This document shows, in pieces, positions 1 to 8,694 of a stretch of 64,000 nt of DNA; position 1 is the stretch's first letter; each line of letters starts with the position of its first letter. The DNA is from CAZBQJ01 sp964494085 (GTDB lineage Bacteria > Patescibacteriota > Gracilibacteria > UBA1369): positions 203,025 to 267,024 of the forward strand of contig CAZBQJ010000003.1 of NCBI GenBank assembly GCA_964494085.1. The letters run 5' to 3'. A model generated the notes under the pieces. That model saw only the letters and a list, made by a program, of their open reading frames with translations, was not told the DNA's origin and ran no database searches. Both the position numbers and the translations under genes were made by a program.

Positions 1-120
1 TCGAGCTAAGCCGCAGGTACAACCAGCGGAGGATCGCCCAATCCGTAGATAAACTTGAATTAAAAACATCACGAATTTATTATATTTATCAACTAAAAGC
101 AAGCCTTTTCCTTTAGAGCT

Positions 121-149
121 TTGACAAAAACACTATAAACTGATACTAT
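121..149 (+). promoter_or_regulatory. Candidate sigma-70 promoter for the RsbW/STAS/PrsW cluster
   Basis: A perfect -35 hexamer TTGACA (121-126) is followed, after exactly 17 bases, by TACTAT (144-149; 4 of 6 matches to TATAAT). The first gene starts at 190, giving a leader of about 35 nt. The upstream bases 53-120 are AT-rich and hold nothing I recognise. The following two genes have short spacers, so this promoter probably serves all three. Confidence 0.55.
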
Positions 150-189
150 ATTATGATTTATTAGGCCCTAAATCGAATTATCGAAAATC

Positions 190-735
190 ATGGAAACAGT
201 AAACGAAACCAGTCCCGGCAGCTTACCCGAAAAGGTCATTGAAATCACCATTACTTTGCCAACTCAGGCCTATTTCCTTTCCGGCATTAGAGATTTCACC
301 TTAACATTGATCAAAAACATGACCGAATTCAGTGAGCAGTGGGCCTATCGTTTCCAATCAATTGTCGATGAACTTTGCAATAACGCCATTGAACACGGAT
401 CTAGAGAAGGTGATAAAATAAAAATAATCTTTCAAAGTTCCGCCAAAGATTTCATTCAAATCATCGTAGAAGATAGCGGAAACGGCAAAAGTAAACTCCA
501 CGCGAAGGACATTACTAAACTTGTTAACGAAAGAAAGACGCAAACTATCCTTAACGGATTGATCCGAGGCAGGGGATTGCCAAAAATCGTCGCTGAATGG
601 ACAGATGAACTCGAGTTCACAGATACCGCGTCCGGTGGTATACAAGTACGAGTGAAAAAATTTCTTAATGATCCAAAATTGCAAGCCAACATTTCTTCTG
701 GACTTGAAAACCCCACACATATAGTGCTTAATTAA
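190..735 (+). CDS. RsbW-like anti-sigma factor / histidine-kinase-type ATP-binding protein
   Basis: A GHKL-fold ATPase of the RsbW/SpoIIAB type, expected to be a cytoplasmic serine kinase that binds a sigma factor or other target and phosphorylates a STAS partner. The N box DELCNNAIEHG is at about residues 59-69, the G1 box VEDSGNGK at about 93-100, and a G2-like segment RGRGLPKI near 125-132. At 181 residues it is somewhat longer than classical RsbW (about 160). The STAS-domain gene follows 24 bp downstream, the usual kinase/antagonist pairing, and a PrsW-like protease comes next. A SpoIIE-type phosphatase that could reset the switch is encoded at 56948-58543. The true target is unknown, since no sigma factor gene is in the window. 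Confidence 0.85.
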   Translation: METVNETSPGSLPEKVIEITITLPTQAYFLSGIRDFTLTLIKNMTEFSEQWAYRFQSIVDELCNNAIEHGSREGDKIKIIFQSSAKDFIQIIVEDSGNGKSKLHAKDITKLVNERKTQTILNGLIRGRGLPKIVAEWTDELEFTDTASGGIQVRVKKFLNDPKLQANISSGLENPTHIVLN

Positions 736-759
736 TAATGAAATAATAAATAAAAACGT

Positions 760-1131
760 ATGACAGATATAAATATCACCATTGAAGACATTCCCGTAAG
801 CGATAATGGAAAAATCGTTAAACAAATCGTCTTTAAAGGACAATTGGATGAGACCAACGTAGATGAAAAAGCCAAGCTTATCTATGCATTGATAGAACAA
901 GCACCGAAAGACCTCAATCTATTGATGGATTTCGAAAACCTGGAATACATGAATAGTAAATCCATCGGCTATTTGACCGATTGGTACAGTAAAGTATCTG
1001 AAGGCGGGGGCAAGATTGTTATCGCCAAAGCCAGACCAAATATCCTCGATATCCTCGAGGTAGTCGGCCTTACTCAATTAATCAGCTGTTATCCCACATT
1101 AGACGAAGCCAAATTGGCTTTATTATCTTAA
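760..1131 (+). CDS. STAS-domain anti-sigma factor antagonist (RsbV/SpoIIAA-like)
   Basis: A single STAS domain of 123 residues, the length of free-standing anti-anti-sigma factors. The segment EYMNSKSIGYL around residues 62-72 corresponds to the MDSxGLG motif that carries the phosphorylated serine in RsbV/SpoIIAA; Ser66 is in the matching place and Ser68 is a second candidate. It should bind the kinase encoded just upstream when unphosphorylated and release that kinase's target. There is no Shine-Dalgarno sequence before the ATG, as for most genes here. It lies 10 bp before the PrsW-like gene, consistent with one transcript. Confidence 0.85.
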   Translation: MTDINITIEDIPVSDNGKIVKQIVFKGQLDETNVDEKAKLIYALIEQAPKDLNLLMDFENLEYMNSKSIGYLTDWYSKVSEGGGKIVIAKARPNILDILEVVGLTQLISCYPTLDEAKLALLS

Positions 1132-1141
1132 TTCTCTAGTT

Positions 1142-2215
1142 ATGCCAAGCTTTGAACCACTATATCTGGCGTATGGTGGCTTGGCTTTACTGCCAGCTAT
1201 CATTTGGCTAACTTTTCTCTTCAAAAAAAATAAGAATAAGAAGGTTCAACTGTTGATCTTCTTAACCGGCTCACTTTCAGTCATACCGATTTTTGCAATC
1301 CAATATTTCTTTCTATATTTCCCTCAATTTGACATTGTTGCTCAGGCCAATGCCGCACTGACAAATCCCATCGCCCAGTTTTTGGTTATTTATATATGGG
1401 TTGGCTTGACAGAGGAATTGGTTAAACAGTGGATTTTGCGTTACTTCGACTCAAAGTATTTATTGGTCAAAACCATCAATGATTCTATTAATCTCAGCTT
1501 AATTTCAGCCTTAGGCTTCTCTTTCGCGGAGAATATCTTCTATTTTCATCAAATCGGCACTCAATTTGGGGTTGCCTCGCTACTGGTAGCCTATTTATTT
1601 CGATCCGTCTTCACCACTTGCGGACATTTGGTATTTTCCGGATTCTTTGGTTACTTTTATGGCATCGCCAAATTCTCTATCAGTATAGTTGAACAATCCA
1701 ACTGGCAAGGGAAGAAACTTCATTTTTCCAGGTTTATCGGGCGTTTATTTAACATTTCCAGGATTCAGGCTTACCAGGAAACCACCATACTGAAAGGCCT
1801 CTTCATCGCCATTTTACTTCATGCTGTTTTCGATTTTCTTTTGGCCATGAATGGCTTTACCGGCAACTCCCTGTTCATAGGAGCAGCCGCAATATTTATT
1901 ATCGTCAGTTATTTGATCTTACGACGTGTATTGAAAAATCGTGCCGGCCGGCTGATCCTTGTTGAAGGTCAAACAGATCAAAAAATGTCCACCATGGCTA
2001 AAACTGATGAAGATGTAGTAATCGAATTACTGGGTATGTGGTTCAATAGCGGTCGTTATGTTGACGTTATGCACATTTGTGAAAGACTCTTGCAGCGCGA
2101 CCCCGGTAATCGCATCGTCAAATTATTCAAAGCCAAAGCTTTGGATAAAATGGAACGTGGCAATCCTTATAAGACCATCCTCACGAAACTTTTTCCAGAC
2201 AAACGCCCCAATTAA
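1142..2215 (+). CDS. PrsW family intramembrane metalloprotease with a soluble C-terminal extension
   Basis: A polytopic membrane protein with the three PrsW/CAAX-protease-type motifs: TEELVK (Glu91, Glu92, Lys95), FSFAE (Phe126 to Glu130) and HAVFD (His227, Asp231). In Bacillus, PrsW cleaves an anti-sigma factor to release an ECF sigma factor; here it directly follows an anti-sigma kinase/STAS pair, which suggests a link to the same signalling. After the last membrane helix (about residue 265) there is a soluble tail of about 90 residues, helical and TPR-like in feel, that typical PrsW proteins lack. The substrate is unknown. Confidence 0.8.
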   Translation: MPSFEPLYLAYGGLALLPAIIWLTFLFKKNKNKKVQLLIFLTGSLSVIPIFAIQYFFLYFPQFDIVAQANAALTNPIAQFLVIYIWVGLTEELVKQWILRYFDSKYLLVKTINDSINLSLISALGFSFAENIFYFHQIGTQFGVASLLVAYLFRSVFTTCGHLVFSGFFGYFYGIAKFSISIVEQSNWQGKKLHFSRFIGRLFNISRIQAYQETTILKGLFIAILLHAVFDFLLAMNGFTGNSLFIGAAAIFIIVSYLILRRVLKNRAGRLILVEGQTDQKMSTMAKTDEDVVIELLGMWFNSGRYVDVMHICERLLQRDPGNRIVKLFKAKALDKMERGNPYKTILTKLFPDKRPN

Positions 2216-2271
2216 CATATTTACCTTTTTTCAGTAATACCCTATCATTATCTGGTCATATTTCTTTTGCA

Positions 2272-3393
2272 TTGAAATCACTTAATCAAGCCAAAATCGC
2301 CATAGTCTGCGACTGGCTAACCATTCAGGGCGGCGCTGAAAAAGTAATACTTGGTTTACACCAGCTTTTTCCTCATGCTCCCATTTACACCAGTATCTAT
2401 AACCCCAAAAAAGTCCTCGGTTTTGAAAACGCCACCATTCATTCTTCATTCCTCCAAAATTATCCTCTGGCCAAGAATTATCATCAATTCTTCCTGCCTC
2501 TCATGCCCAGGGCTTTTGAAAGCTTCGATCTAAGCGCCTATGATATAGTTATTTCCAGTTCACATTCCTGTGCCAAAGGTCTTTTACTGAAACCCAAAAC
2601 ACTGCATATCTGTTATTGTCATTCACCCATGCGCTATGCCTGGGATAATTATCAAAGATACATTCGTGAATATGCCGTCAGCGGATTGGTCAAAAAAATC
2701 GCCACCCCCTTGATTCATAAAATCCGTCTCTGGGATCGTATAACAGCCGATCGGGTGGACCAGTTTATAGCCAACTCCAAATATATCCAGAGTCGCATCC
2801 ATAAATTTTATCGTCGCGACAGCCAAGTCATTTATCCATTCATTGAACCTGAGAAATTCACTTCTTCCATCAAAGCTCATTTTTACCTGGCAGTCGGACG
2901 GCTTACTTCATATAAAAAATTCGACTTAATCGTCGACACTTTTAACCAAAATGGTTTGCCTATCAAAATAGTCGGCACAGGCAGTATGTACAAACGGTTG
3001 AAAGCTAATGCCAAACCCAATGTCGAGCTTCTGGGGTATGTCTCTAGCCAAGACCTCAAACAATTATATAGCCAAGCCAAAGCCTTGATCTTCCCTCAAT
3101 GTGAAGACTTTGGCATAATCCCATTGGAAGCCATGGCCAGCGGCTGTCCGGTGATTGCCTACTCCAAAGGGGGAGCCCTGGAAACTGTCATAGATGGCAA
3201 AACCGGTTTGTATTTCTCAGAACAAAATGTCGATTCTCTAAATCGGGCTATCTCAAAATTTCGGCAAAGCGAATTTAATTCTGCTGATATCATCAATCAT
3301 GCTAAACTTTTCAGTAAAAGCGTCTTTCAAAAAAGAATCAGCGATTCTATAGCAGATTCCTGGCATCAATATCAGTTAACTTATCAATCATGA
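2272..3393 (+). CDS. GT4-type glycosyltransferase (GT-B fold)
   Basis: A 373-residue GT-B glycosyltransferase. The N-terminal domain has the acceptor-side pattern CDWLTIQGGAEKV (residues 13-25), where a glycine-rich loop is typical of GT4 enzymes. The C-terminal domain has the donor-binding E-x7-E motif EDFGIIPLE at about residues 279-287, followed by MASGCPVIAY. It probably adds a sugar from a nucleotide donor to a lipid-linked glycan on the cytoplasmic face. The start is TTG at 2272. It overlaps the Wzz-like gene by 4 bp (ATGA), so the two are translationally coupled and likely act in the same surface polysaccharide pathway. Confidence 0.85.
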   Translation: MKSLNQAKIAIVCDWLTIQGGAEKVILGLHQLFPHAPIYTSIYNPKKVLGFENATIHSSFLQNYPLAKNYHQFFLPLMPRAFESFDLSAYDIVISSSHSCAKGLLLKPKTLHICYCHSPMRYAWDNYQRYIREYAVSGLVKKIATPLIHKIRLWDRITADRVDQFIANSKYIQSRIHKFYRRDSQVIYPFIEPEKFTSSIKAHFYLAVGRLTSYKKFDLIVDTFNQNGLPIKIVGTGSMYKRLKANAKPNVELLGYVSSQDLKQLYSQAKALIFPQCEDFGIIPLEAMASGCPVIAYSKGGALETVIDGKTGLYFSEQNVDSLNRAISKFRQSEFNSADIINHAKLFSKSVFQKRISDSIADSWHQYQLTYQS

Positions 3394-3980
3394 CTTATCG
3401 GGAAATTCGCAAAATGATTTTCAATCACAAATTTAGTATCGCTTTTATTACTTTAATCTGTGGCTTAATAGGCTTTTTTATCGGATCTCAAAATTCGGCT
3501 GTCAATAAATTTAGTAATTCGCTATTTATAGATTTTTCCGTTCAAGACAAATATCAAAAATCCAGCAGCCTTGAAAATCTAGAAGCCTCAGATCAGCTTG
3601 CCGAAAGTATCCAGGGCTGGGTAAAGGATATCTCTTTTCAAAATCAGATCAAAGAAACCACTCAACTGGGATTTGAAATCCAGGCTAAAAAACAGGAAAA
3701 GAACAATCTAATCATCAGCTTCAAAACCACCACCGCGGATCAAGCCCAAGTCATCGCTTCAGCCGTCAATCAAGAACTGCAAACCAGAATAAGCAAATAT
3801 AACAATCACGCCGACCTCACTCTTTTCGCCAATACTCAACCCCTGCAAGTAAACAAGAAATCCAGCACCACCCTTATTTATACTGTTTTATCAACTTTGA
3901 TGGGGTTAGTACTAGGCCTACTTTTTGCCGGGTTCGCCGAAATACTGTTCCCCAAAAAACGCCCTACCCACACTTCCTAG
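3390..3980 (+). CDS. Wzz-like polysaccharide chain-length / capsule biosynthesis membrane protein
   Basis: A 196-residue protein with two membrane helices, near residues 17-33 and 160-182, flanking a periplasmic helical region. This is the topology of Wzz/YveK-type chain-length determinants, though it is short (Wzz is usually over 300 residues). No tyrosine-kinase domain is attached. It overlaps the preceding glycosyltransferase by ATGA, supporting a role in glycan assembly. Family assignment rests on topology and context more than on motifs. Its stop codon overlaps the end of the convergent AI-2E gene by 4 bp. Confidence 0.6.
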   Translation: MTYREIRKMIFNHKFSIAFITLICGLIGFFIGSQNSAVNKFSNSLFIDFSVQDKYQKSSSLENLEASDQLAESIQGWVKDISFQNQIKETTQLGFEIQAKKQEKNNLIISFKTTTADQAQVIASAVNQELQTRISKYNNHADLTLFANTQPLQVNKKSSTTLIYTVLSTLMGLVLGLLFAGFAEILFPKKRPTHTS

Positions 3981-5209
3981 ATTTTGGCGTGAATTCTTTT
4001 ACCCAAATCCTTGGCAAACACCGCTACTATAGTCGCCATAGGGATTGCCAGAATCAATCCCAAAATCCCCAAAAACTGAAAACCTATCAATAAAGCAAAG
4101 ATAATAATTATCGGGCTAAGTCCAACGGCTTTGTTCATCAGTAATGGTACGAGGATATTGTTTTCCACCTGTGAAATAGCGAAATAATAAATGATTAGAA
4201 ATATCGCCAAAGCCAAACTTTGATTCAAAACAATAGGCAAAACCAAAACTGCCGCCACCACTCTTCCAAATACCGGAACAATCATACAAATTCCCGTTAT
4301 AACAGCGATTAAAAGGGAATATTGAACCCCTGCAATAGCCAGCCCAATAAAGGAAATTATCGCTGCAACAATCGAAACCATCAATTGTCCTCGAATCCAT
4401 TCTCCGATTTTGACCTTCACCATTTGCAATCTTTGAGTGATATATGGTGTAAAGCGAGTCGGAAAAATACCGACACAAAAGTTTTCTATGGCCATCTCAT
4501 CCACCGTCATAAAGAAAACCAGGATTAGAATCAGAATAAAGTTAAACAATCCGTTGGAAACTTGCAGAATAATCGACCACAAATTCCCTCCCAGATTAAA
4601 TAATTGTGCCGAAATCAGCTGTAGCGAATTTTGAAATTGCACGGCAACTACTTTGATATCCACCGCTCTGTATATTTCATCTAAATATGGCTTTATCTGA
4701 GGGCCAAAGGGCAAATTTGTAGTCGGAGTTTGAGATAATTTCAAAATAAAGTCATTCACCGTTCCCGCCAAACTAAACAACTGCTGCGCTATCAATGGCA
4801 AAAGAGCCGAAATTAAAATCGCCACCAATAAGAACAAAATCAAGTAAATCAGAATTATCCCAATAGCTCTGGGAAATCGTTTTGCTTGCAAAAAATCGAT
4901 CAAAGGATCCAGCGCCGCTGCAATAAAGAAAGCCATAAAGAATAAGATCAGGATGCCTCCTATTTGATAAAATACATAGGCTGCCAGCAACAAACTGAAA
5001 ATCACCAGCATCGTTCTAAAAACTGTCATCGGAGAAATCTCCAACATCATCATCTTCATCCCCGGATCCATTTTCACTTGCGGGATCGCAATATCTTCAA
5101 TTTCTTCACGATTTCTTTTGGTAATCCGATGAGCTTTTGCCTTTAGTTTAGCCACCCTTTTAGAAATACTGTCGATCACCGCAGTAATTTTCTGATTTGC
5201 TTTTTTCAT
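3977..5209 (-). CDS. AI-2E family transporter (permease)
   Basis: A PerM/YdiK/TqsA-type membrane protein. After a basic cytosolic N-terminus of about 75 residues come hydrophobic segments, a soluble middle region, then the family-typical block IRGQLMVSIVAAIISFIGL and a C-terminal stretch with PLLMNKAVGLSPIIIIFALL. Members export autoinducer-2 or other small solutes, or work in ion antiport; the substrate cannot be read from sequence. I start it at the ATG at 5209, just after the pilin stop codon (5212), instead of the longer frame from 5254 that would overlap the pilin gene by 43 bp. The basic N-terminal extension is unusual for the family. Confidence 0.85.
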   Translation of the reverse strand: MKKANQKITAVIDSISKRVAKLKAKAHRITKRNREEIEDIAIPQVKMDPGMKMMMLEISPMTVFRTMLVIFSLLLAAYVFYQIGGILILFFMAFFIAAALDPLIDFLQAKRFPRAIGIILIYLILFLLVAILISALLPLIAQQLFSLAGTVNDFILKLSQTPTTNLPFGPQIKPYLDEIYRAVDIKVVAVQFQNSLQLISAQLFNLGGNLWSIILQVSNGLFNFILILILVFFMTVDEMAIENFCVGIFPTRFTPYITQRLQMVKVKIGEWIRGQLMVSIVAAIISFIGLAIAGVQYSLLIAVITGICMIVPVFGRVVAAVLVLPIVLNQSLALAIFLIIYYFAISQVENNILVPLLMNKAVGLSPIIIIFALLIGFQFLGILGLILAIPMATIVAVFAKDLGKRIHAKI

Positions 5210-5211
5210 GA

Positions 5212-5667
5212 TTAGCCTGTTATTGCTGATAGAATTATATTCACTATGGTCCATGCCAAAAAGGCAATACCCATCCCGATTAAAGCATTCTCAATATACT
5301 TTTTCCCCTTATCTTTTTGGGAAGGCAGCATTCCTCCTGAAATATATAGAAAGCCTCCCAGTACAGTAAATAAAACAGCGATAATCCCGATCAAACCCAA
5401 TAAATAATTCCCAAAGTATTTAATGAAATATGGAATCATAGCTAAAGAAATCCTTCCAGTTCTAATCGCACAACCTAAAAACACGTCAACATCTCCAGTT
5501 ATCGTACCACCATGAGCAGAACTATCTGAAAAGCTATCCAACAGCATAGCACAATTTGTCTTAGGATCGGAATGAGGTAAAATAGTCCCTTGCGCCATCG
5601 CCACCCCTTGCACTCCCAGTAAAACCAGTGCAATAGATACCGCTACTATTTTTATTTTCTTCAGCAT
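5212..5667 (-). CDS. T4SS-type pilin-like small membrane protein
   Basis: A 151-residue protein with a Sec signal peptide (basic start, hydrophobic core, cleavage likely after AMA near residue 25) and two later membrane helices (about residues 86-110 and 128-149) separated by a short basic cytoplasmic loop. The pattern matches the VirB2/TrbC-like pilins common in Patescibacteria. Three cysteines lie outside the helices. Other T4SS-like parts are in the window (PrgI at 62130, a TraC-like protein at 62563, a VirD4-like ATPase at 41194) but none is adjacent. It is co-directional with and 2 bp upstream of the AI-2E gene. Whether it forms a pilus is inference. Confidence 0.6.
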   Translation of the reverse strand: MLKKIKIVAVSIALVLLGVQGVAMAQGTILPHSDPKTNCAMLLDSFSDSSAHGGTITGDVDVFLGCAIRTGRISLAMIPYFIKYFGNYLLGLIGIIAVLFTVLGGFLYISGGMLPSQKDKGKKYIENALIGMGIAFLAWTIVNIILSAITG

Positions 5668-5701
5668 AAATTATTTTTTAATATCCTAACACAGTCTCCA
5701 G

Positions 5702-6367
5702 TTAAGCCAAGGTCTTTACGCCAATGCGGATTTCATTCACTCCTTCGGCAATTAATTCCGCCAAATTATCCGCATAATTCATCGAAAAATATTCTAAACC
5801 TCGCAGCCTTTCCGACATCATTTTATAAACAGTGGCCGCCTTTCTCCAAGCCGTTTTCTGTAATTCTTCATTTATTTTTGGTACATATGAACTAATCCCT
5901 ACCAGTCGTAATCCTGACATCAAAGCCACTTCATAGCTCGAATCATTTATCCCAACCGGCAAAAATCCAAACTTTTTAATATCACTGAGAATATTTAGCC
6001 TCATCAAAACCTTGGTCACTCTCCCTGTCCGGGCATTTATATCACTGATCTGACGAGCCTGCTCCAGACTTGTTAATGACTCAATCACTGCAAAGTTTGC
6101 CAAAATCGGCCCCAAATTCTGGTCATCCAGCTCTCCCAAATAGTATTTTTCACATGGAAACAACAAGTACTCCAGTTCTGAAAACTGCTCCAATCTAGAG
6201 AAGCCGATTTTCCTCACTCCTGCACCGATTAATTTATTTATATCAGCTATATCTATACCCTCAGTTTCCAGTAGAATAGAAACATCAATTGCATTTTTAA
6301 AATGTAATTTGGAAAAAAATTGTATTTTCGTGATAATCTCCTGTAACCTAGCAACCTGAAATTCCAT
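5702..6367 (-). CDS. YggS/PLPBP-fold protein lacking the PLP-binding lysine (probable pseudoenzyme)
   Basis: A 221-residue alanine-racemase-N fold protein that aligns end to end with the PLP-homeostasis family YggS. The segment ILLETEGIDIADINKLIGAG (about residues 30-49) sits where YggS has LLAVSKTKP, and the PLP-anchoring lysine of VSK is a glutamate here. Further on, FGEN is replaced by IGFS, the HxIGxLQxNK motif by YYLGELDDQN, and SMGMSxD by SMNYAD, while the terminal VRIG is kept as EIRIG. The fold therefore seems preserved but the cofactor site is gone. Its start codon is only 4 bp from that of the divergent der gene. Function unknown; I would not call it a PLP enzyme. Confidence 0.7.
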   Translation of the reverse strand: MEFQVARLQEIITKIQFFSKLHFKNAIDVSILLETEGIDIADINKLIGAGVRKIGFSRLEQFSELEYLLFPCEKYYLGELDDQNLGPILANFAVIESLTSLEQARQISDINARTGRVTKVLMRLNILSDIKKFGFLPVGINDSSYEVALMSGLRLVGISSYVPKINEELQKTAWRKAATVYKMMSERLRGLEYFSMNYADNLAELIAEGVNEIRIGVKTLA

Positions 6368-6371
6368 CTCT

Positions 6372-7748
6372 ATGATTAATAATTCCGCTCACAAATTACC
6401 ATTTATAGCCATTGTTGGTAAACCCAATGTCGGCAAATCCAGTCTTTTCAACCGGCTGATCGGTCAAAAAGTGGCTATAATATCAGATTATGCCGGCACT
6501 ACTCGCGACCGAGCCTTTCATCGCGTCCAATTTGGCAATGTTAAATCAATTTTAGTCGATACTGGAGGGCTGGAGTTTGAAAAGAAAACCAATATAGAAG
6601 CCGATATGCAAGCCCAAGCCAGATTAGCTATCGGTGAAGCCGACCTGGTCATGCTGGTAGTGGACGGACGGCTTGATCCAACCTTTGAAGATATTGAAAC
6701 AGCCAATATTCTTCGTAGAAAATCAAAAAAGGTGATTCTAGTCGCCAATAAGATTGATCATGCTAAATCAGCTCACAATTTATTGACTTGGACAGAATTA
6801 GGTTTCGGTGAACCGGTCAGCATTTCCGTAATCCATAACTTGGGGTTGGAGAAATTGCAAAAAATCCTTGGCCAACATCTCGAGGAACAAGGCTGGACTG
6901 ATTTTGAAAATGTGGAACCACCATCAAATTCTCTCAAACTCGCCATCATCGGTCGGCCCAATGCCGGTAAATCATCTCTGGTCAATGCTTTGATCGGTAC
7001 TGAAAGGATGATCGTTTCAGATATTGCCGGTACAACCCGCGATGCCGTAGATACCGATTTGGAGAAAGATGGGCATCATTATACCTTGATCGATACGGCT
7101 GGATTACGTCGTCGAGGAAAAATCGAGAGAGGTATCGAAAAATTCTCCAGTTTCAGAACCATCAATGCCATTGAAAGATCCGATATTGTCTGTTTGGTGT
7201 TGGATTACAGTGTCGGTGTCCGAGCCCAAGACCTCCATATCTCATCCTATATATTGGAAGCCAATAAGGGATTGGTAATCCTGATCAACAAATATGATTT
7301 GATGGAAGAAAAAGAAGATGAAAAGAATCGTATCGGCCGCGTTCTGAAGAATCGCTTCGATTTTCTTACCTGGGCGCCGGTTCTATTTATCTCCGCCAAA
7401 AATAACAAAAACCTTGATCTGGTCTTGGAAGCGGCTCGAAATATCCAAGCTGAAAGAAAGCGTCAAATTGAACCAGAAGAATTACGCGACTTTATCCGCG
7501 AAAAATTCCATAAACATCAACCTTCCACTGCCGGACGCAAAAAGCTCGTATTTTATGATTTACAGCAAATACCATCCGATACTCCAACCTTCGAATATAC
7601 CGTAAATAACGATAAAATAATTCATTTCTCTTATCGCCGCTACCTGGAAAATGAATTTCGGGCCACCTTTGGTTTTGCCGGAACCTCCATCAAGTTCTAC
7701 TACAAATCCATCAATCCAAAACTACTCAAAGAAGCCAAGCCGCTTTAG
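6372..7748 (+). CDS. der: Ribosome-assembly GTPase Der (EngA)
   Basis: Two tandem GTPase domains and a C-terminal KH-like domain, 458 residues, as in the Der family. G1 of domain 1 is GKPNVGKSS (about residues 16-24), with DTGG and NKID following; domain 2 has GRPNAGKSS near residue 194, then DTAGLRRRG and NKYD. It acts in 50S subunit maturation. The ATG at 6372 is just 5 bp from the divergent YggS-like start, so the two promoters must lie within each other's coding sequence or transcripts must be nearly leaderless. The 3' end overlaps the convergent nucleotidyltransferase gene by 27 bp. Confidence 0.97.
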   Translation: MINNSAHKLPFIAIVGKPNVGKSSLFNRLIGQKVAIISDYAGTTRDRAFHRVQFGNVKSILVDTGGLEFEKKTNIEADMQAQARLAIGEADLVMLVVDGRLDPTFEDIETANILRRKSKKVILVANKIDHAKSAHNLLTWTELGFGEPVSISVIHNLGLEKLQKILGQHLEEQGWTDFENVEPPSNSLKLAIIGRPNAGKSSLVNALIGTERMIVSDIAGTTRDAVDTDLEKDGHHYTLIDTAGLRRRGKIERGIEKFSSFRTINAIERSDIVCLVLDYSVGVRAQDLHISSYILEANKGLVILINKYDLMEEKEDEKNRIGRVLKNRFDFLTWAPVLFISAKNNKNLDLVLEAARNIQAERKRQIEPEELRDFIREKFHKHQPSTAGRKKLVFYDLQQIPSDTPTFEYTVNNDKIIHFSYRRYLENEFRATFGFAGTSIKFYYKSINPKLLKEAKPL

Positions 7749-8651
7749 CCTCGATTTCCATTCATTCCCAAAATATTCCCGTCGATCATTATTGTGAAAT
7801 TTTAAACGAGTATTACTGATCACAATCGAAGCGTTGCTCGGCAAATCTGTTCTTTTTGAGTGTCGTCGCAAAAAGAAACTTTGCCATCGTCGTTCTCCCC
7901 AATTTCCCAATCTACCTCCCAAAATAACTTCCAGGAATGCTCTCCACCACTTCCTACCGGCAGGGAAATCTACATTGTCATATCTGTCACCAGCCAAATA
8001 TCTTGGCAACCACTCTTTGTTTTCCGATTTGATTTGTTGCCACACATTTTGACTTCCATAAATTGGATGAAGCGCCACCAACCAATAGGCGAAATAGATA
8101 TCATCAGCCAACAATAAGTCACCAAAATTCAAACGCCCCTCACTGACATAAAAACTCAGGCAAAATCGTCCTTTCACCTTGCTTCCATGACGGCGCAATC
8201 TCATAAAATGTAGAAACACAGTAACGAACACTCTGGCCAAAAAAATCCGCTCTTTCTTGGTCACAATAAATAAATCAATATCACTATCTCCATCGGCAAT
8301 TCCCAGTGGCAAGTAATTGCACACTGCTACAAATTCCACAAAAGGCGTGCTCTGGAAAATCTTCCCGTATTTACTCGCTTTGTTTAACAATAATCTCGAT
8401 TCTTTCTCACTTTCCGAGAAACTTTTCAGAGATTCGTCCGTATCGTTGAGGGAATAATGACCATCATGTTCACTTACTTTTTCGCCCAATTTCACCAATG
8501 CTTGGGAAATCTCCCCCTCGTTTGCTTGCTCTCCCAGAACCAATCTCGACAATTCACTTACTCGTAATGCTTTCCTAAAAATATCAAAGTAAGCCAGTGT
8601 AGCCACTACCCTTTGAGACAAATCCAACTTTGAAATATCCGGTTTATTCAT
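7722..8651 (-). CDS. Nucleotidyltransferase-fold protein of unknown role
   Basis: About 309 residues. The segment GIADGDSDIDLFIV (near residues 118-131) is the nucleotidyltransferase-superfamily signature, with the metal-binding Asp-x-Asp. The N-terminal 90 residues look like a winged-helix region, and the C-terminal part is rich in aromatic and basic residues. Proteins like this are common and uncharacterised in Patescibacteria. I choose the ATG at 8651 over an upstream one at 8666, because a good promoter (TTGAAA, 16 bp, TATGAT) overlaps the upstream ATG and would start transcription almost at 8651. It ends inside der (27 bp convergent overlap). Confidence 0.65.
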   Translation of the reverse strand: MNKPDISKLDLSQRVVATLAYFDIFRKALRVSELSRLVLGEQANEGEISQALVKLGEKVSEHDGHYSLNDTDESLKSFSESEKESRLLLNKASKYGKIFQSTPFVEFVAVCNYLPLGIADGDSDIDLFIVTKKERIFLARVFVTVFLHFMRLRRHGSKVKGRFCLSFYVSEGRLNFGDLLLADDIYFAYWLVALHPIYGSQNVWQQIKSENKEWLPRYLAGDRYDNVDFPAGRKWWRAFLEVILGGRLGNWGERRWQSFFLRRHSKRTDLPSNASIVISNTRLKFHNNDRREYFGNEWKSRLKRLGFFE

Positions 8652-8661
8652 ATCGGCCAAT

Positions 8662-8689
8662 ATCATATACTACAGCCAGGCAATTTCAA
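8662..8689 (-). promoter_or_regulatory. Candidate promoter for the nucleotidyltransferase-fold gene
   Basis: On the minus strand, TTGAAA (8689-8684) is separated by 16 bp from TATGAT (8667-8662; 5 of 6 matches). Transcription would begin near 8655-8653, within a few bases of the ATG at 8651, so the mRNA would be leaderless or nearly so. Confidence 0.5.
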
Positions 8690-8694
8690 AAAAC

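Noticed and set aside
1..52. A possible C-terminal tail of a gene on the plus strand (frame 2, ending TAA at 50-52) or of one on the minus strand (frame ending GTACCTGCGGCTTAG).
   Set aside because: Only about 50 bp are visible and open frames exist on both strands; nothing supports one over the other.
358..900. An open frame antisense to the RsbW-like and STAS genes.
   Set aside because: It runs across two well-supported genes and has no recognisable protein features; it is a shadow frame.
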